From NCBI GenBank assembly GCA_030490835.1, contig CM059971.1, forward strand, positions 59,940,012-60,004,011: a stretch of DNA of 64,000 bases. Direction: 5' to 3'. The stretch is from Annona cherimola. Lineage: Eukaryota; Streptophyta; Magnoliopsida; Magnoliales; Annonaceae. The position numbers were made by a program, and so were the translations under genes. Below, piece after piece: positions 46,382-55,540 of this stretch. A model generated the notes under the pieces. That model ran no database searches and was not told the origin of the DNA. It worked only from the letters and a program-made list of their open reading frames with translations. Within the stretch, counting starts at the first letter, position 1; each line of letters opens with the position of its first letter.

Positions 46382-46560
46382 GTCCAGATGGGAAATAAGC
46401 TATACGAGTCCATAAACGAAGTACGCCTGAGGAAGGCTTATCTGCCTCCAGTTCCATTTGGTTGCCCACAACCAATCCGCTAATTTCCTCCCTTACTTCT
46501 GAACTCTGACCCGATGTCATATTCTCAGTAGGGCTGGTTGCTCGGTCTAACTTCTCATGC
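46382..46560 (-). pseudogene. NPF transporter exon 4, proximal part
   Basis: After an acceptor (gcaacgcag, minus strand, ending 46,561) the sequence reads HEKLDRATSPTEN, then GQSSEVREE and GNQMELEADK. Position and the LDRA and NQMELEADK strings fit the cytoplasmic loop of NPF proteins ('fLDKAai ... vtqVEElK') just before 'lPiW'. The exon is cut by hAT-1 at gtccagat. When the target site is rejoined, this frame does not match the frame of GLFPIWTTF beyond it, so a frameshift exists besides the insertion. A near-repeat (gcttatttcccatctggac / gcttgtttccaatttggac) straddles the site and may be the cause. Confidence 0.6.
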
Positions 46561-46734
46561 CTGCGTTGCTCAAAAAAAGAAGTTTAAGGGAGAGATACCA
46601 CTACCATTCTTGGAACATATATTATGGGTTTATCTATGTATGTGCATTCTTCGTTTTATCTGATGACCAATCAAAGCAACCAATTCTTCGTTCAGTTGTT
46701 TGGTATGTCAAAAATGAAATAGCGTCGGTATTAT

Positions 46735-47235
46735 AAAAAAAAATTTTACCAAATATACTCACTACGTTTTGACCCTAATCCTAGATATACTCATTAAGTT
46801 TCAAAAATCTCAGATATACCTACTACATTTGTATATATTCCCAAAAATATCTACTCCGTTAAAGACCGTTAAGTAAGTTAACGATCATTCGTTTAAATGT
46901 TAGTTATATATTCTAATGCCAAAAATAACCCTAGTGTAAAATAATAAAATATGAAATAAAATGAAATGAAAATAAATTTAGAGCTCTTCATATTTAAAAC
47001 TCTTGTGCAATTAGGGTAGCAGTGAGTTATGATATTTAAAATTTTGAATCAAACCTTAAATTTGATGGACATATTAGTAATTTCACAAATGGACTAACAG
47101 CGTTATTAACGTCTTTAACAGAGTGAGCATTTTTAGGATTATATGCAAACGTAGTGGATATATTTGAAAATTTTGAAATATAATGGGCATATTTGGGATT
47201 AAGGCCAAAGGTAACGAGTATATTTGGGAAAGCCC
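46735..47235. repeat. Long foldback element in NPF intron 3
   Basis: The left arm ('accaaatatactcactacg', 'agatatactcattaagtttc', 'agatatacctactac', 'ccgttaaagaccgttaa') is mirrored by the right ('taacgtctttaacagag', 'acgtagtggatatatttg', 'tataatgggcatatttgg', 'gtaacgagtatatttggg'). Arms of about 150 bp suggest a Mutator-like MITE. A flanking duplication is not obvious in the A/T-rich surroundings. Confidence 0.65.
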
Positions 47236-47276
47236 AAAAAAAATAAAAATGAAACAGGGTCTTACGGGATTTTGGG

Positions 47277-47550
47277 GCAAGTATGTTTGTTAATAAAAAA
47301 AATTTAATTTAAAACTTTTTACTCTCCAAAGTTACTTTATTTTTATTATTTCTTATATTTTCCTATACAACTACCATATTTTTAATCATTTTTACATAAT
47401 CACCCACATAATTAACTAATATATTTTAACTTTATTTTATTTATTCTTTAATATTATCTTTATCGTATGACATCATCTTCTCCAAATTGAAAAATTTTTA
47501 CACTAAAAAAATTTATCTAAAAATGTCATGACTTTCTAAATACATTCTCA
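47277..47550. repeat. Tourist-like MITE copy, diverged
   Basis: It opens gcaagtatgtttgttaat and has the family interior ('aacttttta.ctctccaa', 'ctatacaactaccata', 'ttttaactttatttta', 'aaaaatttatcta'). It ends near 'ctaaatacattc'. Both TIRs are mutated. It lies in NPF intron 3. Confidence 0.6.
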
Positions 47551-47599
47551 GGAGTTGTGTTTTGATTTTTTATGATTGGGCTCAACTTTTAGGTAATCA

Positions 47600-48200
47600 T
47601 GTTGCATAGAAGCAGAACTATGTAATCTTTTCAAATTTTAAGATTTTTTCCATAATCGAAAATCCGATTCATTCTTTGTATTTAACATTATTTGTTTAGT
47701 TAAAAGACAAAATTTCATCCAAATCAAGCATGTGCATAGGCCACATTTACTCAAATATATATTCATATATAAATTATAAAAATATTTTGATCAATTTGGA
47801 TATGTATTAGAATATAATAATACTTTATATAATCATTTTTCAAAAAAATATATTCATATGTAAATTATAAAAATGCTTAGATCTATTTGCACATGTATTA
47901 GAATATATAATACTTTATAAAATCATTTATTCATATAGAAATGATATTTTAGAGAGTTTAGATATTGAAAATACTATTTTAAAATTAAATTTTAGTATTA
48001 AACTATTTTATTATATTATTTTCACACATTTATAGATGGAACAGATATACAATGTTACTATAAAAATAAGAGGCTTTTCATAATAATATAGACGATGCTA
48101 ATTAAATGGTTGGAGTAGATTTTTAACCAATTATCAAGATTTTAAATATGAAGGAGTTAGATAGAAAAGTAATTACATAGAAGCAAGCCCGATTATGATT
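47600..48200. repeat. Dispersed repeat R3, diverged copy
   Basis: It aligns with 57,851-58,356 through 'aaaagacaaaatttcatcc', 'attagaatataataatact' and 'gtttagatattgaaaatac'. The right end 'agaaaagtaattacatagaag' corresponds to the R3 terminus. It lies in NPF intron 3 and is non-coding. Confidence 0.5.
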
Positions 48201-48289
48201 AACAGATGCAAAATAGGCATAACCCAAGAAAAAAATTTTGTCCAATAATTTATGGAGTTAAGCAATCACATATAAATGAGGAATAATCC

Positions 48290-48655
48290 TATTACCCTGG
48301 GCTAAGCAAATGTCTCACTTAGCCCACTTCAAAAAACTCATTTAAAATATTTTTATTTTTTATTTTTGTCTTCATACACTTGTTTATCTAAGTGTATTTA
48401 ATATCTAAATTAAATTTTACCATTTTAGATATGTGTATATATATTTTTTATATTTTTAAAGATAAGGATATTTTAAATACATATATACACATAAATGTTT
48501 AAAAATCTCAGAAAATATATAAATATATTAAAAAATGGTAAAAATTAGTTTATATGTTAAATACACTTAGATAAATAAGTATATGAAGAAAAAAAATTTA
48601 TTATAAATGAATTTTTTGAAGTGGGACAAGCGGGACTCTTGCTTAACCTGGGTTA
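48290..48655. repeat. Foldback MITE (FB1-related)
   Basis: Ends 'ctattaccctgggctaagca' and inverse 'cttattaacccaggttaagc' continue into 'cccacttcaaaaaa' on both sides. Inner arms carry 'aagtgtatttaatat' and 'gttaaatacactta'. It is a good hairpin of about 365 bp in NPF intron 3. Confidence 0.7.
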
Positions 48656-49164
48656 ATAAGATCATTCCTCTATATAAATTAATTCGCAAATTTGTTCAAG
48701 CTTAATCATGGCAGAAAACTTTTAATTTCTATGTTCAAATTCAAGGTTATGAACTGCAAAGAAAATTTTAAGAGGAAGAAAACAGAGAAATGTTAGGGTC
48801 CTAAGACAGCTATCATGCATAAGTAGGTTATCTTTTAATTGGGAAATGAAGGATAAGTTCACTATAAGCATCATCATTAAATATTATAAAAGCCTTTAGA
48901 AGATATAGACATCTTTTATTTTAAAGTCTATTTAAAATGAGGATAATGGAAACAAAAAATGAGAAATAAAATTGATATGATAAGGGGAAGCGGAAATAAA
49001 GAAAATCCTCATTGGATATTTTTATAGAAAGATATACGAAAGTGATTGGAAAGACACAAGAAAATAATTCAAATATATAAGTAAAAATGGAAAAAATAAG
49101 ATAGTGATATGTTTGACTTTGCATTTTTATTTCTTAGTTTCCGTTCTCTTTTATACAAACTTTA
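48656..49164. other. NPF intron 3, no feature seen
   Basis: AT-rich intronic or inserted DNA with a 67-codon minus frame of low-complexity Phe/Ile/Tyr composition, not credible as coding. Confidence 0.4.
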
Positions 49165-49405
49165 GGGAGAGTTTGGTAATAGCCAAACTTTTTTATTTAA
49201 AATTTTTTTCTCCCTAAGTACTTTATTTTTCAATCATTTATTGATACTTTTTAATAGATTATTCTATTTTTCAATTTTTTTTGTACAATTACTTTGTCTA
49301 TTTTAATTTTATTTTTATTACTAATTGTCGTAACTTCTATCATTTCACTATGCTTTCTCCCATTTCAAAAATCATCGAAAAGTTTTATTAAATACAAACA
49401 TACCC
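49165..49405. mobile_element. Tourist-like MITE with TTA duplication
   Basis: It runs from gggagagtttggtaat to acaaacataccc and is flanked by TTA at 49,162-49,164 and 49,406-49,408. At 241 bp it is shorter than its relatives. It is followed 15 bp later by another copy in the same orientation. Confidence 0.75.
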
Positions 49406-49419
49406 TTATAATAAATCTA

Positions 49420-49730
49420 GGGTGTGTTTGTTATATCATAAAATTTTTCAATTAAAACTTTTTGCTCTTCATAACTATCCTACTTTTTAATTATTTGTTT
49501 ACATCTTCCTATATAAACTACCATACGTTTTAATCATTTCTGTACAAATATATATACTATCGTACTTTTCAATCATTTTTATATAATTATCTATATAGTT
49601 AACCTATTTATTTTAACTTTATTTTCATTACTATTTATCATTACTCTTATTATATCACATTATTTTATATTATTTCAAAAACTTTAAGCTGAAAAATTTA
49701 TTCAAAATTTATCACTTCCTAAACACACCC
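49420..49730. mobile_element. Tourist-like MITE with CTA duplication
   Basis: It runs from gggtgtgtttgtt to cctaaacacaccc, 311 bp, and is flanked by CTA at 49,417-49,419 and 49,731-49,733. It has a short internal duplication of the 'aactacca/atacttttcaatcattt' part. Confidence 0.8.
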
Positions 49731-49941
49731 CTAGTCCTAAATTATAATAAATCTAGTACTTTCTCGGCAAGGGAAACCCTCTGGAGTAATCAATCCTACC
49801 TTTTCCATTCCATTCAATATTTTTTCATATTTAAAAGTTCCAGAAATAGCAGGTATCACCTGAGATTATCTTCTGCGCACAGCATCGCATCTGTGTCTTC
49901 GTCCTTTGCATTGACGGAGATATAACTTTGATTAGCGGGGT

Positions 49942-50670
49942 TTAACCACACTGCACGCCAACTTCCGCGGCAGACATCCTGTTGCCATTTATAATCTCGC
50001 TTTCAACGCTTGGGCCACCGTTTGTGAGAGTGTCTTGAATGCCATAGCTCGAGTTGGCATGTGCATCACTGCCAGAGCCACTCCTTGTCCTAGTCTTCCT
50101 CCTGCTGAGATTTACCCTTAAGACCACCTCCTTACACTCATTGCTCTCTGCTGTCAAGCCTTCCTTGTTGTCCTGGTTTTGTCCACTTCTAGGACCTTCT
50201 TCACGGCACCATGCTGCCCGGATTGGACTTCCATCAACGCCATGATCTGTTTGCCTCCTCACTATTGCCGTCACGAGAACGTTATGCAGCTTAGGCTTGA
50301 AAGGGTTATCCTGCCGCCTTTCTATCACGTAGAGAAGAGTGCCTGCCAAAATCCAATAAAATGCTGCTCCCATCAGAGCAGCCGAAATAAACCCACCAAA
50401 AATCCACCCTTCCTTATCCGTGAGATAACCAAAGAAGAAGCCATTGGCTATCGTCCCTAGGGCAGAACCTGCAAAGGAGCCTGCATACCAACAGATTCGC
50501 CAGGGGCGTTTTGATGAACTTCCTTCCTCGATTTCAATGAACTGGTCCGCTCCGAACTTCCTCAAGGTGCCCTCTATCCCACCTCTACCTGCTGCCAACA
50601 GTACCAAGGCCACGATAGAGAAGAAAAGGGAAACGTCGGGGGGAACAGAGAGCGAGAAAACAAGTAATCC
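49942..50670 (-). pseudogene. NPF transporter exon 3
   Basis: After an acceptor (gcgagcag, minus strand) at 50,671 the exon reads GLLVFSLSVPPDVSLFFSIV, then LLAAGRGGIEGTLRKFGADQF, PWRICWYAGSFAGSALGTI, YLTDKEGWIFGGFISAALMG and a charged central loop with VIERRQDNPFKPKLHNVLVT. 'GrGGi.gtl..fGADQF' is the NPF family signature. W(I/R).....G...G......Yl.d..gW..GF.I.a and 'npf.p' mark TM4-TM6 and the start of the cytoplasmic loop. Its phase agrees with exon 2. The frame stays open to a stop at 49,942; the true donor lies somewhere before that and was not resolved, since no candidate gives a clean phase into exon 4. Confidence 0.88.
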
Positions 50671-50851
50671 CTGCTCGCACAAGCTCATTAACCTTATTAA
50701 CTGGTTCCTCGATGTCACTGAATTGAAACGTGGCATTGGAGTAATATCCGGAATAATAATTAGCTAATTAATTAAAGAGCTAGGTAGCTAGGTTAACCCA
50801 CTTGATAATTAAGTTACGTACAATGACCTAAAAAAAAATAATAATACTTAC

Positions 50852-51029
50852 GTATGTGTACAGAGCCAGAGAGACTAGGAGCAGGAAGTAGCGGCCCACA
50901 AAAGCGTATGAGAGGAATATTACGACGACGGTCGTAAGAGATTCCAGACTGTCTGTCGCATTCAAGGTTGCCGCTGCAAAACCGATCTCTTTTTTCCGTG
51001 TCCCAGTCAGGTAATCCATCAAACTCCAC
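50852..51029 (-). pseudogene. NPF transporter exon 2, distal part
   Basis: It reads WSLMDYLTGTRKKEIGFAAA, TLNATDSLESLTTVVVIFLS and YAFVGRYFLLLVSLALYTY, ending at a donor gtaagt (50,851 downward). 'YLtg......aA..lN...gl....' and 'D.y.GRy' are the TM1-TM3 motifs of NPF proteins, with the second acidic residue replaced (YAFVGRY). hAT-2 interrupts the exon after aactccac. Rejoined with 55,175-55,214 the exon is 218 nt. Confidence 0.82.
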
Positions 51030-51231
51030 CAGTGTTTTAAAAACCGGACCGGACCGTCCGGTCCGACCGTGAACCGCCAGTTCAACTGTTCGGTTCAGCT
51101 ACGGTTCCCCATTTTTGACGAAAACTGTTCAAACCGCGTGAACCGGGCGGTTGGAACGTAAAAACCGGTCTGACCGCGGTTCGGTTCGCAACTATTTTTT
51201 AAAAAAAAATTAATAAAAAAAATATATAAAA

Positions 51232-51771
51232 ATGTCGCGGAAGTGCGGAACCCGAACCTCCTCCTGGGCACCTTCCAAATCCCAATCTCCCATTGTATTC
51301 CATTCTTCCTTTCGCGTAGAGCTAGGGTTTGACCCACCATCGCCGTCGCCCATCTACTGCAACGGATCCAGGCAGCGAGGTCATCCTCATCGGTTCCGGC
51401 AACAGTCGCCAGTGCCCAGTCATCCTCATCGATTCCGGCTACCATCGCTGAAACCGATTTTCCACAGCAAAATCGGCATCTTCCGGCGCAACGCCGCAAC
51501 CGAGCTTCCGGCCATAGAATCCAAGCTGGAAGGCAGGCAGCAAGGTTCGACGACTATCTTCGGAGCTTCCGGCAGCAAGGCAGCAAGATTCGGAGCTTCC
51601 AGCGCAAGGCAGCGAGGTCCGTCTGGGCCGTCCCGTTGCTGCTCGCCCGCATTCGTCATCTCAGCAATGCTGTTCCACAGCTTTTCGCACCAATCCAAAA
51701 GCAGATGCTGATGCTGATGCTGCCGGCTGCCCTTAGAAATTCCGGCAACCTCTCATTCTAAAATCGTGTAG
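51232..51771 (+). promoter_or_regulatory. hAT-2 GC-rich leader / first untranslated exon
   Basis: This GC-rich block ends at a consensus donor (aaatcgtgtag|gtgagttgg, 51,771/51,772). The next acceptors are tgacttgtag and agttgtag just before the transposase ATG. This fits an untranslated first exon with an intron of about 300 bp. It contains a 159-codon Arg/Ser/Pro-rich frame (51,232-51,711) on the sense strand, also open in hAT-1. If translated it would be an upstream ORF; I think it is by-product of composition. Confidence 0.55.
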
Positions 51772-52081
51772 GTGAGTTGGATTCCCTGTTGCTGCTTCCA
51801 TAAAAACAGACTAATGCTAGCTAATACTCTTCCATAAAAACTGATTCAATGTCTCTCTGTTATCATTTTCATTGTGGTGGAGATGTTTCTCCTTTCATTT
51901 TTCTGTTCATGCTAGAGAAGAACAAATTCAATTGTCTTAATACTCTTCCATTCATTTTTCTATTCATGCAGTGATTTATACAATAATTTTGAATTTTTGT
52001 TTAAATATTTTAATTATAAGATGTGCATGCATGCTAAAATATTATTTATAATTTGACTTGTAGAGTTGTAGGTTTACAAAA

Positions 52082-54538
52082 ATGTCAGAATCTCAATCAA
52101 ATTCCTCACCTACTGAGCCAGCGAGTGCCCTAAATATGAATAGTAATTCCGCATCAGTTGCTGTTGAATCTCGTGCATTAAGAGGTAGAAATGATATAGG
52201 TTGGAATCACGTAACGGAGGTTGGAAAAGAAAAGTATAAATGTTTATATTGTGGGAGAGTATTTAGTGGGGGAGGAATTCACCGTATGAAAAAACACCTA
52301 GCGAAGGTAAAAGATGATGTATCAGTTTGCAAGGAGGTGACATACCATATACAACAACAGATAAAAATGGATTTAGATGACATTACTTCTCAAAAAACTC
52401 ATAAGCAACCTTTTAGTGCCACAAAAGAGAGTTCATTTGTATCATTACATGCCACTGATGAAGAAGTTGAGGGGATAAGAGAAGTTAATCAAAATGCAAC
52501 AAAGAAATTAAAAGGGATTTCAAAGTTCTTTCCAGTGCAAGCTAAAGGAGGAGTTCAACCTTCTATAAAATGCGCTATGGCTGGAAAAGATGCTATTGAT
52601 CGAGCCCATGCTTCTATTGGTCGATGGCTTTTCCATTCTTGCATCCCTTTCAATGCAGTGAATTCTCCATATTTTCAAGAGATGGTAGACAACATTATTA
52701 CCATTGGTCGTGGATTTAGAGTTCCTACATATCATGACATGCGTGGTTTTATTTTGAAAAAAAATTACCAGGAGATTCAACAGATTGTCAATTCCTATAA
52801 AGAAAAATGGAAAGAATATGGATGCACCATTATGGCTGATGGTTGGACAGATCAAAAGAAAAGAAATTTGATTAATTTTCTTGTTTATTGTTCTAAAGGA
52901 ACAATTTTTCTTAAATCTGTTGATGCATCTACAGAGATAAAAACTGCAAATATGTTGTGTGATCTGTTTAAAAAGGTTATAGAAGAAGTGGGTTCGGAGC
53001 ATGTTGTTCAATTGGTAACTGATAATGCATCAAATTATAAGTTGGCTGGAGAAATGTTGAAATACACATATCCACATATTGTTTGGACACCATGTGCAGC
53101 ACACTGCTTGGATTTAATGTTGGAAGATATTGCAAAAATTGATGTTGTAAGTACGGCGATTGATGATGCTCGTTCCATTTCTACTTTTATATACAACGAC
53201 AGTTTTGCACTTGCATTGATGAGAAAATACACAGATGGAAAAGAGTTAATTCGGCCCGCAATGACGCGGTTTGCAACTCACTTTCTGGCAATTCAAAGTC
53301 TCTTGACATGCAAAGATAAATTAAGAGTCATGATTGTTAGTAAGGAATGGGATGATAGAAAGTGGCGTCGTAATCAAAAGGTGAAGACAATAACCGATCT
53401 AATACTTTGTTCTGCATTTTGGGAACGATGTGAGATTATTGTATCAGCATTTGAGCCACTTGTTCGTGTACTACGATTAGTTGATAGTGATGAAAGACCT
53501 TCAATGGGATATATTTTTGAAAGCATGCGAAGGGCAAAGAAAGCAATAGAGAAAACTTTCAAAAAAATCAATATGGATTGTAGTCAAGTGCTCAACATCA
53601 TTAATACCCGTTGGGAAAATCAACTTCGCTGTCCTCTTCATCTAGCAGGCTTTTATTTCAATCTAATGTTTTTCTATCATGCTGATCGGGAGACTAAGTT
53701 TCATACATGGTCTGGAGTACTTGAAGTAATTGAGAGATTAAATCGTGACGACATGGAAGCACAAGTTAGAATCAGTGAAGATGCAAAATTATATCGAGAT
53801 GCTGTAGGAGACTTTGGGAGGCCAGCGGCTATAGCAGCACGTTATACTTTGGATCCAGGTATTCTAAATTTAGATTATAATATTTATTTTTTTTGAAATT
53901 TTAACTACCTTACTTTTCTATATGATATTGCAGCTCTTTGGTGGGAGTCCTATGGTTGCGGTGCTCCAAAATTGCAAGCCGTTGCTATTAAAGTCTTGAG
54001 CCAAACTTGTAGCTCATCTGGTTGCGAGCGAAATTGGTCTGTATTTGAACGTATACACACAAAAAAGAGGAACAGATTGGAGCATGGAAGATTAAATGAT
54101 CTTGTTTATGTTCAATATAATTTACGTTTGCTTGAGAGGTATGATTAAATTCAATGTGTTTTGTGATTAATTTATTTTTTATATGTTCTCTTTAACTTCT
54201 ATTCTCATTATGTAGGAAGAAAAAAAGGAAGGTTGGCTTTGATCCTATATCTTTAGATAACATAGATATTTTGGAAGATTGGACCGTGGAGTCTGAAGAC
54301 TCTGAAGATTTATTTACTGAAGAAGATGTTGAGACTTGGATACAAATGGACCAACCACAAGCTGCAATTGCTACAACAGGAATTGAAGATTTTGGTAATA
54401 TTTTATAAACTTCTTTTTGAATTATTTAGTTTTTTACTTTCATAATAATTTATTTCGAAGACTAATATTTGATTGTAATATCCATTAATAGGGTCAATGC
54501 TAATCCAAGAAGATCAGGAACAAAATAGAGAAGGTTGA
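52082..54538 (+). CDS. hAT transposase (BED finger, DUF659-like, dimerisation domain)
   Basis: It catalyses cut-and-paste transposition of this element and its non-autonomous relatives, in the nucleus. Spliced exons are 52,082-53,858, 53,934-54,138, 54,216-54,394 and 54,492-54,538: 2,208 nt or 735 residues, all GT-AG and in phase. The BED-type zinc finger lies at about residues 40-85 (C54, C57, H67, H72; DNA binding). A DUF659-like region is at about 175-330 (FHSCIPFNAVNSPYF, then MADGWTDQKK and VTDNASNYKL). D253 and D314 are the likely first two catalytic acids, followed by a C338-x2-H341 motif (CAAH). The dimerisation region is in exon 2 (WWESYG, KVLSQTCSSSGCERNWS, IHTKKRNRL, LVYVQYNLRLL). 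An SV40-like basic RKKKRKV at the exon 2/3 join is a plausible nuclear signal. An acidic tail (EDWTVESEDSEDLFTEEDVE) follows. The ATG at 52,082 is the first after the leader intron. No stop or frameshift was found. Confidence 0.9.
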
Positions 54539-55174
54539 AGAAATTCATGAAGATGCAATTGTGGAGATGCTTCTGTTTGGATATTTTGAAGATATCAACT
54601 TTGAAGTTTTTTTTTTGAATTAGATATCTCAAATATATTTCTATTCAGTTGTGTTTTGTACTCACTTTAAACCAAAATCGTAGTTAAACTCTGCTCAAAA
54701 TTGAACGATGATGAGCAATTTGAACATTTTCAATTACAGTACAATTTTAAATGTTTTTTCTTATTTTTAGGTGGTTAATTTCTTCAAGTAAAGTAAATTT
54801 AATTTTTTCTAAATATCTTATATTTTTCCATTCATATTTGAAATTTCATCGCAGATATTCTGATCGACCATATAGGAACAAAAAAAAGCTATTTCAGGTT
54901 AGTGCACTCTTTTTTTTATTTGCATAATAATTTTAATTTGATGTACTCGAATGTATTGTTGACGACAAGTGTAATTTTTATATTACATAAAATTTATATA
55001 TTTAATTTAATTTTAAAATAATTAAAATAAATTAAATATAATTATTATGTCATAATTATGTCATGCTGACATCACGGTTCAAAACGGTTTGAACCACGGT
55101 TGAACCGGTTGGACCTGAACCAGACATAAAAAGGGTTTAGTTCCCGGTTCGGTTTTTAAAACATTGAACTCCAC

Positions 55175-55214
55175 ACAATTAAATAATCTGCAAAGCTTTT
55201 ACAGAAAACCCCAC
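55175..55214 (-). pseudogene. NPF transporter exon 2, proximal part
   Basis: These 40 bp follow an acceptor (tttcttgcag, minus strand, ending 55,215) and read GVFCKSFADYLIVWS into the hAT-2 target site. With the downstream 178 bp they make one 218-nt exon in a single open frame (2 nt plus 72 codons), giving the GG.......d.l........YLT layout of NPF TM1. The first exon, normally short, should lie further up but was not recognised within 55.2-57 kb. Confidence 0.72.
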
Positions 55215-55299
55215 CTGCAAGAAAGGACGGAATCTCACATGCACAGGGCTTGAGGGGTTTTCGGGTGCGGCCAGGCTGATGGCTATCACATGTGTTCAG

Positions 55300-55540
55300 C
55301 AAAAAAATATATATATTATAAACACGTAGAAGTAAGTATATTTAATCTCATTTTTATATATTTTTAAGTATTTTTTATTTTTAAACACAGTGACTTCTTC
55401 GTAATCTCTGAGTCAAAATATTACGAAAATGTCAGTATATTTAAAAATAAAAAATACTTAAAAAATCTAAAACTGGTAAAACTTGATTTATAGATTAAAT
55501 ACATCTAGTTCTATGTGTTTATAAAAAAATAAAATATATA
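55300..55540. repeat. Foldback MITE (FB1-related)
   Basis: Arms 'aaacacgtagaagtaag...atttaatct' and 'agattaaatacatctagttc' are inverted, with 'tttttaagtattttttattt' mirrored by 'aaaataaaaaatacttaaa'. It is non-coding and lies in the presumed NPF intron 1. Confidence 0.55.

Larger units (their letters stand above)
51030..55166 (+). mobile_element. hAT-2, 4,137 bp, inserted in NPF exon 2
   Basis: It starts cagtgttttaaaaaccgg and ends (inverted) caatgttttaaaaaccg. A perfect 8-bp duplication aactccac lies at 51,022-51,029 and 55,167-55,174. Subterminal regions are dense in ggttcaa/accggt/ccggtcc words. Order on the plus strand is a GC-rich leader (51,230-51,771), an intron, the transposase ATG at 52,082, four exons to 54,538, a 3' region, then the terminus. 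It lies opposite to hAT-1 and antisense to the NPF gene. All components look intact, so it is a candidate autonomous element. Confidence 0.96.
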
